A stretch of 64,000 bases of DNA, taken from Marinoscillum furvescens DSM 4134 (lineage in GTDB: Bacteria; Bacteroidota; Bacteroidia; Cytophagales; Cyclobacteriaceae). Location: NCBI RefSeq assembly GCF_003386095.1, contig NZ_QREG01000004.1:248001-312000 (forward strand). Reading direction: 5' to 3'. How positions within the stretch are numbered: the first letter of the stretch is position 1; each line of letters opens with the position of its first letter. A program made the position numbers and the translations under genes. Shown here one piece after another: positions 44,140 through 52,607 of the stretch. Below the pieces are notes generated by a model. That model had not been told where the DNA came from, ran no database searches, and saw only the letters and a list, made by a program, of their open reading frames with translations.

Positions 44140-47100
44140 ATGAAGAAATTAATACCACTTCTTTTGATAATCCTGTCTTTTGGAGCTCATGCCCAAGACT
44201 GGAATTTTAGCCTTACTGTTACCAACGAAACGTGTTATGATGCAGGGGATGGCTCCATAGATATAACTATGTCTGGAAATATCAGCGGGTTCAATTTTAC
44301 CTGGTCTGTAGCGGATTCCAGTGATTTAGCCACGCCAATAGCTACTGGATCGGTTGGCTCTTCCAGCCCTGATCTAAAGGAGTTTTTACCTGACGGAGGC
44401 TATGCCGTGACGATCACTAAAGATCTTAGCACCGAAGAGCGAACCAAAGGAGCAGTGGTGGGAGGCTCTACTACCGCACTGACGGTGACCAAAACGATTG
44501 TCCAGCAAAATATCTGTGCCGGGGATGCTTCCGGGGAAGTGCAAGCGTCTGCTAGTGGTGGCACACCACCTTATGAATATGGACTTGGCTTTGGTGCTGG
44601 TGCCGTGACACCAAACTATACGGGTGGTTTTACGGATAATGGTGGTTTGTTTGAAAACCTGGCTGCAGCTACTTATCGGGTGTTTGTTCGCGATGCATAT
44701 GGGTGCGATGTAGGTAATACGGGCGGTGACTTTCAGATCACGCAGCCTAGTAGTATCCAGATACAGTACGATACCATCAACGCCAACTGTAATAACGAGG
44801 CGGGTCTCATAGAAATCACCTCTATAGCTGGTGGTACACCTTTCGATCCGGGGGCCGCAGGTCCGTTCAATTACACGGTGGAGTGGTTTGATGCAGACGG
44901 TACACAATTAACCGGTTTTGATAATGAAGCAGCACTGAATGGATTGGATTCGGGGGAGTACAGCGTGACGATTACCGATAAAAATGGCTGTACAGGGGTG
45001 CAGGAGTTTCAGATATTCAAAGGCTTTAACCTGGAAGTCAACAGCTTTACCAATATAAGCTGTACCAATGCAGAAGATGGAGAAATTCAGGTGCGCCTGG
45101 ACACGGATTCTCAAGATGATGAGGCCCCATTTTCCTTGCGCATTTACGATGGAAACGACCAGGAAATCGTTCCTCAAAGAAAAACAGGAATTGAAGCTGG
45201 GAATACTAGTTTTTCAGGCTTAGGTCCTGATACCTATCGAATAGAAGCCGAAGGCAATACCGGATGTGTGCTAGAGGTCTCCCAGGAACTTACTGAGCCA
45301 AGTGCTCCCAAACTGGATAGTGCTACCATGTCACCAGTTATTTGTAGAACCGAGTCTACGGGCTCCATCACGTTTTATGCTTCTGGAGGCACAGGTAATT
45401 ATCGCTATTCAGTAGATGGTGGGGCCAATTACTACACTTCACCTACTATATCTGGCATTACTGCTGGTACGTATGATCTCTGGATTCAGGATGATAACAA
45501 TTGCCCTGTAGATGTGGCAGATATCACAGTGACTGAGCCACTGAAAGAATGGGGGCTGGTAGAAGTCAGTCAATCCGATATTACCTGCAATGGAGCGGGC
45601 AATGGGTCGTATACTTTCGAATTTGATACCTCCAAGGACACCGATCCCGTGGTGGAGGATGACAACATCGTATGGAAAGATCGTGATTCGGGTGAAGTGA
45701 TTGCTACTGGTGTGTTTCAAAAAGATGACCTGGAAGAAGGTGCCTACCGGATAGAAGTCACGGCCAATTCAGGTTGCTATCGGGAATTGAACTTTGATAT
45801 TTCAGAACCAGCAGCTTTGGAAATTCTTGGAGATGATCCGCAGTTTGAATGTCCGGCTTCCCTAAGCTCGGCGCCCACAGAAATCAATGTGAACGTTACT
45901 GGCGGAACTTCTCCCTATACCTTCGAATGGAAGAAAAATGGTGGCGCTCTTTCTGGGGAATCGGCCTCTAATACGGCAACTAGCTCCACTTTGAGCAACA
46001 TCAGCGATGATCTTACTTATACGGTGATCGTGACCGATGGAAATGGGTGTGATACCACGCGCTCGTTCAATATCTCCATTCCTGCGGAAATCGAGATTAC
46101 GCTGGAGTCGGCTATCACGGTGGCCTGTAAAGGAGAGCTTACGGGAGCTATCGATATGAGTGTCACCGGTGGTACGCCACTGAGTAGTGGAGCCTATAAT
46201 TTTGACTGGTCCAAAGATGGCTCCAGCGGATACGCCTTCACTGAAGACCTTTCAGATCTGGGGCCAGGGGAGTATCAGCTGACTGTACGAGACCTCAATG
46301 ACTGTGAGCAGGTAGCCGATACGGTGATAGAAATCACTGAGCCAGCGACTACCTATGAAATCACTGGCACGGTGACCAATGTGGTGTGTAATGGGGATGC
46401 CAATGGCAGCATAGACGTCACCATCGATCGGGATGCGGGAGATGCTCACCCCGATATCAAAAGCAACATTACCTGGACAAAAGACGGGGTAGCTTTCCCG
46501 GAAGGCAATGGTCGCAGGGACCTCACTGGATTGGCACCTGGTGAGTATGTGATCACTACCGAGGATGAGGTTTATGGATGTGTGAAAAGCAAGACGTTTA
46601 CCGTGGTGGAGTTTTCAGAGTTGCTATTGGCTTCCAGTAGTACTCAAAATGAATGCTTCAATGATGCCAACGGAGAAATATCCATAGCACCATCAGGCGG
46701 CTACCTGGCAGGCGGCTCTTCCTATCAGGTGCGCTGGTACAAAAACAATGTGCTGGATGCCAGCAACAATGACGCCCTCACGTATAGCAGCCTTACTGAC
46801 GGTACTTACCGGGTAGAAGTTACTGATGATATGGGTTGTGAAAAATCCGAAACCATTAAGCTACAGTCTCCTGATGAGTTGGTGGCGACTGCAAGTATTA
46901 CCCATGTGGCATGTAAGGGAGAGAGCACAGGAGCACTAGATGTGACTATAACAGGTGGTGTTACACCTTATGAATTGGCCTGGACCAAAGATGGTGCTAC
47001 GTTGGCTACAGTAGACGAAGACCTGAGTGACCTGGAAGCCGGTGCTTATGCACTCACCATTACGGATGCGAATGATTGCGTATCGGATACTTATACGTTT

Positions 47101-50100
47101 AATGTTACAGAGCCGTCCACCACCTATAGCATCAGTGCAGAAGTCACTCCGGTGATCTGCAATGGCGCCAATGATGGAGCTATAGACCTCACAGTTACAC
47201 GAACCGGCTCGCCTCAACACCCCTTTCCAGACATTTTCTGGACCAAAGATGGTGTGGCTTTCGCCGAAAATGTAACCGATATCAATAATCTGGAGCCAGC
47301 CACCTATGCCGTAACTGTGGAAGACGAATATGGCTGTGTACGTACTGCCAGTTATGAGGTGGAAGAGTATCCAGAGCTGGATTTTAATGCCACTGTGGTG
47401 GAAAACGAATGCGATGGAGATGCTGCAGGTTCGATTACGCTGGACATCAACGGAGGGTATTTGGGCGGTAATGCCGGATATACCATTCGCTGGTACAAAG
47501 GAGGTACAGTGAATGGATTGCAAAACGATAAGACTTCATGGAAAAACCTGGAAGACGCCATCTACCGGGTGGTGATCGCTGACTCAGTGGGATGTAGCAG
47601 AGACACTACCATTACCCTTTCGGCTCCTGAGCCAATAGCCGCTACGGCCTCTGTGCAAGACATCAAATGCAAAGGAGAAGAAACCGGGTACATAGCTCTT
47701 GAGGTTTCGGGAGGTACAGCGCCCTATTCCATCCTGTGGAAGAAAAATAATGCACTAGGAGAAGATATCAGTACGGAAGACTCTATCTACAATCTCGCTC
47801 CTGGCGATTACTACGTGCAGATAGATGATGCTAATGACTGTGATGCTTTTACGGCGACTTATACCATTTCGGAGCCAGCCACTGTTTACCAGATTTCTTT
47901 AAACCCTACCGAAATTCAGTGTGTGGATGAAAGCAACGGAGCCTTGGAGCTATCGATCAGTGCTGATGGCGGGCACCCAGACGATTATACCGTGTCGTGG
48001 ACGCGAAATGGGGTGGCGCTCTTTTCTGAGGCCAATGTGACAGTAGCTGCCGGATCTACTATTTCTGATCTGGACTCGGCAGTATATGAGGTGACCGTGC
48101 AGGATGCAAACGGCTGTGAGCGCACAGCCAGCTATACTATGGATGACCCGGATCAAATCTACTTCCGGCCTGAAATCACCCCCGTAACCTGCAATGGCTA
48201 TAGCGATGGAGGGATCACCCTGGACCCTACTGGTGGCTATGGGAACTTTACTGTAAAGTGGGAGAGCCAAACCAGCGGCACCCTTGCCGACACAGATTTC
48301 GACCTGGCCAATATCCCAGGAGATAAATATACCGTAACACTCACAGACGAAAAGGGGTGCGCTATCGATACCATAATCTTTGTGGATGACCCGGCACCTA
48401 TCGTCGTTAATGCTACCATTACGGATCCCAAGTGTACTGGTGGGGCGGATGGTGCCATCAGTATAGAAGTAAGCAATGGCACGCCTCCATATAGCTATCG
48501 CTGGTTGTTGGATGATCGGCTGATTAGTACGGAGCAAAATATTTCTGAGTTGGTCGCAGGTACCTACGAGCTGGAAGTGACTGATCAGCAGCTCTGTACT
48601 TTTACTGCCAACGACTATATAGTGAGCGATCCTCCATCAGATTTTAGCATCTCCGGAGTGATCGATAAAGTCACCTGTTTTGATGACCTGGACGGGGCTA
48701 TAGATGTGACCATAGAAGTAACTGGTGCTGCAGCACTGGAGTATGACGTATACTGGGAAAAGGATGGTGAGCTGTTTTCGCAAAACAGTGAAGACCTGTC
48801 GGGCATAGGAGCTGGAAGTTATGAGCTATTTGTAGAAGATCAATACGGCTGTATCAAGTCAACAACCTTTGAGATTGAAAACCCATCAGCGCTGGCCCTG
48901 GAGTTTGCGATCGAAAATGTGCTCTGCTATGATGGTAATACCGGGAGCGTATCGGTACAGGTAAGTGGAGGATATGGAGATTATACGTACAGCTGGCAAA
49001 AAGATGGAGAAGCTTTTGAAAACACTTCTTCTTTTGCCAATAACCTGGAGGCGGCGTTTTACAAAGTGACCGTAGAGGACAAAGAAGGATGTACCATCAG
49101 TAGGACTGTGGAGGTCACTCAGCCAGATCCATTTGTGATTGCATTGACTTCACAAAACAACACGTGTGCCACGCCTTACGATGCGGAAATAGACGCTACC
49201 GTGAGTGGTGGGGTGCCACCCTACAAGCTTCAGTGGTTTAAGGATGGCCTGCCGTATAGTAAAGAAGAGGACCTGTCGGCTATTCCGGCGGGAGTCTATC
49301 AGCTGACAGCTACTGACTCCAATTTTTGCGAAACGGCCTCTGTAGAAGTGACCATAACCGCACCAGAGCCACTAGGTATATCGGTCATCAGTAAAGAAGA
49401 TAACTTATGTCCAAATACCGAAAATGGCTCGCTTTCTGTGCAGGGTACGGGTGGTTCATTTCCATACACGTATTCCTTTGACAGTGCGGCGTTTAGTTCT
49501 GTCAACAACTATGTAAACCTGGCCGGTAGAGATTACCTGCTGGAAGTAAAAGACGATGTAGGCTGTACCTATGATACGCTGATACGTATGCGCAACCAGT
49601 ATGAGTTGGAGGCAGAGTTTAGCATCAAAACGGAAGAGTTTGCGATTGATTTTCCAATAACACTGACGGATGAATCACTTGGCGAGGGGCTGGTGTCCTG
49701 GTTTTGGAATTTTGGAGATACCCGTGCCTCCGAAGAACAAAATACGGAAGTGATCTACGAAACTCCAGGTACGTATGCGGTGACGCTCACGGTGGAAAAC
49801 GAAGTAGGCTGCACCATGTCTAAGACAGACACGCTGGAGATCATTCAAGGATACAATTTTGCGGTACCTACGGCATTCACTCCCAATGGGGATGGCCGCA
49901 ACGAAAACTTCAGGCCTGGATTTAAAAACGTTACTTCTCTGGTGATGCGTGTGCAGAACCGAAATGGGCAGATCGTTTACAGCTCAGATAAGCTTTCTGC
50001 TTCATGGGATGGTACATTTAGTGGTAAAGACGTACCTCAGGGGTCTTACTATTATGAGATCACGTATACGGCCAAATCTGGCGTGACCCGTAAAGCTTCA

Positions 50101-50124
50101 GGGAAAATATTCTTGATGAGGTAA
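44140..50124 (+). CDS. Giant SprB-repeat adhesin with PKD domain and type B (CHU_C) sorting domain
   Basis: A 1994-residue secreted protein. The signal peptide ends at AHAQ (residue ~19). About 21 SprB-like repeats follow, each about 80-90 residues with a leading Cys in a C-x-G-x-x-x-G-x-I/L context, a GG-x-x-PY turn, a W-x-K-DG strand pair and a closing Y-x-V-x-V-x-D-x-x-GC. A PKD domain (VSWFWNFGDTRASEEQ) comes near residue 1860, then the type B C-terminal domain (PTAFTPNGDGRNENFRPG ... GSYYYEITY). Type B cargo of the T9SS includes the gliding adhesin SprB. The paired Cys per repeat could form disulfides. Co-transcribed with the PorP/SprF gene. Confidence 0.93.
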   Translation: MKKLIPLLLIILSFGAHAQDWNFSLTVTNETCYDAGDGSIDITMSGNISGFNFTWSVADSSDLATPIATGSVGSSSPDLKEFLPDGGYAVTITKDLSTEERTKGAVVGGSTTALTVTKTIVQQNICAGDASGEVQASASGGTPPYEYGLGFGAGAVTPNYTGGFTDNGGLFENLAAATYRVFVRDAYGCDVGNTGGDFQITQPSSIQIQYDTINANCNNEAGLIEITSIAGGTPFDPGAAGPFNYTVEWFDADGTQLTGFDNEAALNGLDSGEYSVTITDKNGCTGVQEFQIFKGFNLEVNSFTNISCTNAEDGEIQVRLDTDSQDDEAPFSLRIYDGNDQEIVPQRKTGIEAGNTSFSGLGPDTYRIEAEGNTGCVLEVSQELTEPSAPKLDSATMSPVICRTESTGSITFYASGGTGNYRYSVDGGANYYTSPTISGITAGTYDLWIQDDNNCPVDVADITVTEPLKEWGLVEVSQSDITCNGAGNGSYTFEFDTSKDTDPVVEDDNIVWKDRDSGEVIATGVFQKDDLEEGAYRIEVTANSGCYRELNFDISEPAALEILGDDPQFECPASLSSAPTEINVNVTGGTSPYTFEWKKNGGALSGESASNTATSSTLSNISDDLTYTVIVTDGNGCDTTRSFNISIPAEIEITLESAITVACKGELTGAIDMSVTGGTPLSSGAYNFDWSKDGSSGYAFTEDLSDLGPGEYQLTVRDLNDCEQVADTVIEITEPATTYEITGTVTNVVCNGDANGSIDVTIDRDAGDAHPDIKSNITWTKDGVAFPEGNGRRDLTGLAPGEYVITTEDEVYGCVKSKTFTVVEFSELLLASSSTQNECFNDANGEISIAPSGGYLAGGSSYQVRWYKNNVLDASNNDALTYSSLTDGTYRVEVTDDMGCEKSETIKLQSPDELVATASITHVACKGESTGALDVTITGGVTPYELAWTKDGATLATVDEDLSDLEAGAYALTITDANDCVSDTYTFNVTEPSTTYSISAEVTPVICNGANDGAIDLTVTRTGSPQHPFPDIFWTKDGVAFAENVTDINNLEPATYAVTVEDEYGCVRTASYEVEEYPELDFNATVVENECDGDAAGSITLDINGGYLGGNAGYTIRWYKGGTVNGLQNDKTSWKNLEDAIYRVVIADSVGCSRDTTITLSAPEPIAATASVQDIKCKGEETGYIALEVSGGTAPYSILWKKNNALGEDISTEDSIYNLAPGDYYVQIDDANDCDAFTATYTISEPATVYQISLNPTEIQCVDESNGALELSISADGGHPDDYTVSWTRNGVALFSEANVTVAAGSTISDLDSAVYEVTVQDANGCERTASYTMDDPDQIYFRPEITPVTCNGYSDGGITLDPTGGYGNFTVKWESQTSGTLADTDFDLANIPGDKYTVTLTDEKGCAIDTIIFVDDPAPIVVNATITDPKCTGGADGAISIEVSNGTPPYSYRWLLDDRLISTEQNISELVAGTYELEVTDQQLCTFTANDYIVSDPPSDFSISGVIDKVTCFDDLDGAIDVTIEVTGAAALEYDVYWEKDGELFSQNSEDLSGIGAGSYELFVEDQYGCIKSTTFEIENPSALALEFAIENVLCYDGNTGSVSVQVSGGYGDYTYSWQKDGEAFENTSSFANNLEAAFYKVTVEDKEGCTISRTVEVTQPDPFVIALTSQNNTCATPYDAEIDATVSGGVPPYKLQWFKDGLPYSKEEDLSAIPAGVYQLTATDSNFCETASVEVTITAPEPLGISVISKEDNLCPNTENGSLSVQGTGGSFPYTYSFDSAAFSSVNNYVNLAGRDYLLEVKDDVGCTYDTLIRMRNQYELEAEFSIKTEEFAIDFPITLTDESLGEGLVSWFWNFGDTRASEEQNTEVIYETPGTYAVTLTVENEVGCTMSKTDTLEIIQGYNFAVPTAFTPNGDGRNENFRPGFKNVTSLVMRVQNRNGQIVYSSDKLSASWDGTFSGKDVPQGSYYYEITYTAKSGVTRKASGKIFLMR
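46100..49130 (+). repeat. Trimeric super-repeat inside the adhesin gene, four copies
   Basis: SprB units recur in a fixed order of three. Type 1 has CKGE-x-TG, type 2 follows an EP-x-T-x-Y strand and has CNG-x-x-x-GAIDLTV with an HP insert, and type 3 has ECxxDAxG with the GGYLxGxxxY insert and RWYK. The type 1 Cys codons fall at 46125, 46912, 47668 and 48433, spacings of 787, 756 and 765 bases. Later copies are more worn. Confidence 0.7.
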
Positions 50125-50157
50125 AAAAAATGGGCGTTATTAAAACGCCCATTTTTT
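50123..50157. terminator. Bidirectional terminator embedded in the epimerase 3' end
   Basis: A-run, 8-bp stem TGGGCGTT/AACGCCCA with loop ATTAA, T6. It ends the adhesin gene. The minus-strand epimerase stop codon (50140-50142) lies in the loop, so the right arm and T run also encode the last residues of that protein. Confidence 0.9.
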
Positions 50158-51060
50158 ATGAAAGTCTTCCATTTGCTCTTTAAACGTTTGCTTTTCGCCC
50201 AGCTCCATGTGTGCTGCCAGCTTTAGGTCTGTACTGGCTACAATGTTTCTCAGTTTGAGGTGCTGATTGATGAAGATAAATTCCAGCGTAGGGTTGATTT
50301 CCTTCATGACGTCCACAATATCCAGAACTGCCAGGTTGCGCTCTATCAGATTATAGGTGCCAGCAGGTACATCAGCAGTCAATAGTCTGTTGAAGACGTC
50401 AGAGATATAGTCTACATGTACAAACGCCCGCTTTTGTTTGCCGTCTCCATGGATGGTAATCATGTTGTTGAAGTTACTCTCAAAAACAAACTTGTTGATC
50501 ACCGAATCAAACCGCATGCTTCGGCTAAATCCATAGATGTTTCCACTTCGAATGATGTGGGTTTTCATTTTGGATTGCAGACGAGCTACGTGTTCTTCGC
50601 CTCTTAGCTTGGAGATGGCGTAGAAGGTACGTGGGTTTGGTGCTACACTTTCGTCTAGTGGAGTAGTGGACGACCCATATACTCCTATGCTGCTGCAGTA
50701 GATGAAGTGCTGTACGTTGCTTTCTTCCACGGCATATACCAGTTCGGCTGTACCCCAGTGGTTGACCTGCTCAAAAAAGTGCGGGTCTGTGGTGGAGTAG
50801 GGGGTGGCTACTTTGGCAGCCAGGTGATAGACCACATCCACGTCTTCCAGCGCTTTGTTGAGTTTGCGTGAGTCCAGGAGCTCCCCTTGTATGAAGGTGA
50901 TTTGCTCATGGTTGGCATATTTGTGTCCTGTAAAGAAGGCAAAATTGTCTCGGCTGAGGTTGTCATAAACCTTGATTTGGTTTACTTCAGGATTTTGCGA
51001 TAGCTGCTTAATGAGTTCGGTGCCCAAATATCCGGCACCCCCAGTGATCAGTACATTCAT
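50140..51060 (-). CDS. NAD-dependent epimerase/dehydratase
   Basis: A 306-residue extended SDR. The dinucleotide motif GGAGYLG is at residues 7-13, the active-site YAISK is near residue 145, and LAAKVATPYST and CSSIGVYGSS are typical of UDP-sugar epimerases/dehydratases. Substrate is not determined. Met at 51060 begins the Rossmann strand; an in-frame Met at 51099 only adds 13 untypical residues. It lies 74 bases downstream of cysH on the same strand. Confidence 0.9.
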   Translation of the reverse strand: MNVLITGGAGYLGTELIKQLSQNPEVNQIKVYDNLSRDNFAFFTGHKYANHEQITFIQGELLDSRKLNKALEDVDVVYHLAAKVATPYSTTDPHFFEQVNHWGTAELVYAVEESNVQHFIYCSSIGVYGSSTTPLDESVAPNPRTFYAISKLRGEEHVARLQSKMKTHIIRSGNIYGFSRSMRFDSVINKFVFESNFNNMITIHGDGKQKRAFVHVDYISDVFNRLLTADVPAGTYNLIERNLAVLDIVDVMKEINPTLEFIFINQHLKLRNIVASTDLKLAAHMELGEKQTFKEQMEDFHKKWAF

Positions 51061-51134
51061 GTTTTTATCGGGTTGGAGTTTTGCGAACAGCAGCCGCAAA
51101 ACTAAAATGATCTAATGAATTAGGATGGGTTATG

Positions 51135-51791
51135 CTATTTCTTTACAAGATCAGTATGTAGGCCACATTCTACTTTGTTGAGGCCAAACCATCGTGCTTC
51201 GCGTTCCTGCATTTCAGGGTCCAGGCGTCTGGTACAGGGCTCACAGCCAATACTGAGGTAACCTTTAGCATCCAGGGGGTGGCGTGGCAGGTTGTGTTCG
51301 CGTATGTAAGCAAAGATTTTTTTCATGTTCCAGTCCAGCATCGGGTGAAACCGAATGGTGTTATGGGGAGCTTCCTGCTCCACGTCCATCGCGCGCCGCG
51401 TGGCACTTTGGTCACCACGTACACCATTGATCCAGACATCATAAGTCTTTAGTAGTTCGCCTGTAGGGGCAGTTTTGTTGATATAGCAGCAGTGGTCTGG
51501 GTCTGAGGTAAACAGGAGTCTGCCCGCATGGTCTTTCTGCATATAGCGAGGCATGGTAGATTTGGTTTCTACCACATTCAAACCGAATTCTTCAGCAATC
51601 CGATCTTTGAATGCTACCGTCTCAGGAAAGTGATAGCCGGTATTGAGAAAATATATAGGAATGGTGTTGTCTATCCGACTAAGGATGTGCAGCATCACCA
51701 GACTGTGCGTTTGGAAGGAGGAGGTAGAGAAAAGAGTCTTGCCTTCTGCCTTGTAGCTTTCAAGCTTTTGTTTGATTTCAGCTATTTCCAT
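51135..51791 (-). CDS. cysH: Assimilatory adenylyl-sulfate / phosphoadenylyl-sulfate reductase
   Basis: A 218-residue enzyme that reduces APS (or PAPS) to sulfite. It has the PP-loop TSSFQTHS near residue 23, the paired Cys DHCCYINK near residue 100 and CEPCTR near 186, which together hold a [4Fe-4S] cluster, and the catalytic ECGLH near the C terminus. The CC plus CxxC set marks the APS-reducing type rather than the cluster-free PAPS type of E. coli. A structured leader lies upstream. No other cys gene is nearby. Confidence 0.93.
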   Translation of the reverse strand: MEIAEIKQKLESYKAEGKTLFSTSSFQTHSLVMLHILSRIDNTIPIYFLNTGYHFPETVAFKDRIAEEFGLNVVETKSTMPRYMQKDHAGRLLFTSDPDHCCYINKTAPTGELLKTYDVWINGVRGDQSATRRAMDVEQEAPHNTIRFHPMLDWNMKKIFAYIREHNLPRHPLDAKGYLSIGCEPCTRRLDPEMQEREARWFGLNKVECGLHTDLVKK

Positions 51792-51832
51792 TGTTCGAAT
51801 TTAGCACACAAAACAACAACAGGTCCGTTTAG

Positions 51833-51941
51833 ATTCAAACATCTGCTTTTATTTTATGTGGTTTGAATAAAAAGGAAGCCCCGATCAATTTACGCGGCTC
51901 GTAAACTGTCGGGGCATGAGTCGAAGCGGTCTAGGGCTTCC
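51833..51941 (-). promoter_or_regulatory. Structured RNA leader or attenuator-like element upstream of cysH
   Basis: Read on the minus strand, GGAAGCCC (51941-51934) can pair with GGGCTTCC (51881-51874). Alternatively GCCCCGA plus CAGTTTACG (51915-51900) pairs with CGTAAATTG plus TCGGGGC (51894-51878), a 16-bp stem with one bulge followed by TTCCTTTTT, which looks like an intrinsic terminator. The two folds share bases 51878-51881 and exclude one another. A third hairpin ATTCAAAC/GTTTGAAT (51868-51833) lies nearer the start codon. It could instead be only the terminator of the gene at 52039-52470. Confidence 0.5.
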
Positions 51942-52038
51942 TAAGCGGATTCTTCGCAACTAGCAGTTGATGTGAGAATCTGGTCTACTGATAATAAGGG
52001 GTAGGTTTTTCCATAGTATATAGTAACAAGAGAGGCTG

Positions 52039-52470
52039 CTAAGATGCGTAAGCCGTTTGGGATACTAAGTAACCCAGCCTTTGGAAAGAATCTTCCATCG
52101 ACAGACCATTTCGAATGTTTAGCTTGAGAAAAGCGGTAAGCTCCTGCGCTTTGGTCAGTGGGATGTCCATTGCCGAAAGTATTTTGGCTGCTACGTCTTC
52201 TCTGCGCTGGGCCAATGCTCCGCTTACCATGAGTGAATCAATGAGATAGTGCGCCAGGGCAAAGCGCTCTTTGGTGTCCTCAGGAAGGCTTGTTCTGAGT
52301 TTTTCTATTTGGAAGGGGTCTGCCTGGCCAAAGGAAATATATGGCAGCTCTTCTTCAATTACACTGAGGTCTGTTTTGCTAAACAACCCCTCGTATTTCG
52401 CAATGCTAGCCATTTTATTGATGGTTTCTTTCTCCTTTCTGCCAGTGAAAATGTTCTTAATCCAGTTCAT
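52039..52470 (-). CDS. Hypothetical protein, helical, possibly TerB-like
   Basis: A 143-residue, probably cytosolic, all-helical protein. The segment ERFALAHYLIDSLMVSGALAQRREDVAAKIL with the following DIPLTKAQELTAFLK has the look of a TerB-like helical domain with acidic helix ends, but I cannot confirm the family. It stands alone on the minus strand. Confidence 0.6.
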   Translation of the reverse strand: MNWIKNIFTGRKEKETINKMASIAKYEGLFSKTDLSVIEEELPYISFGQADPFQIEKLRTSLPEDTKERFALAHYLIDSLMVSGALAQRREDVAAKILSAMDIPLTKAQELTAFLKLNIRNGLSMEDSFQRLGYLVSQTAYAS

Positions 52471-52607
52471 AGCTCGTCTATAATAAGTGTTGATTCGTCG
52501 ACTAATATAGCTAATTCATGGAAGAATGCAATGAAATAATGCAAAAAAATAGATGAATATTACTATTCTACGATTTATTCGAATTTTTAGAGCCGTAGGG
52601 CCTGGCC

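Noticed and set aside
44386-44907. Long minus-strand frames opposite the adhesin (also near 46936-47523 and 47950-48537)
   Set aside because: They recur with the repeats of the adhesin gene and have no start signal or family character.
51874-51941. tRNA or tmRNA on either strand
   Set aside because: The outer GGAAGCCC/GGGCTTCC stem looks like an acceptor arm, but no T-loop, D-loop or anticodon arm fits.
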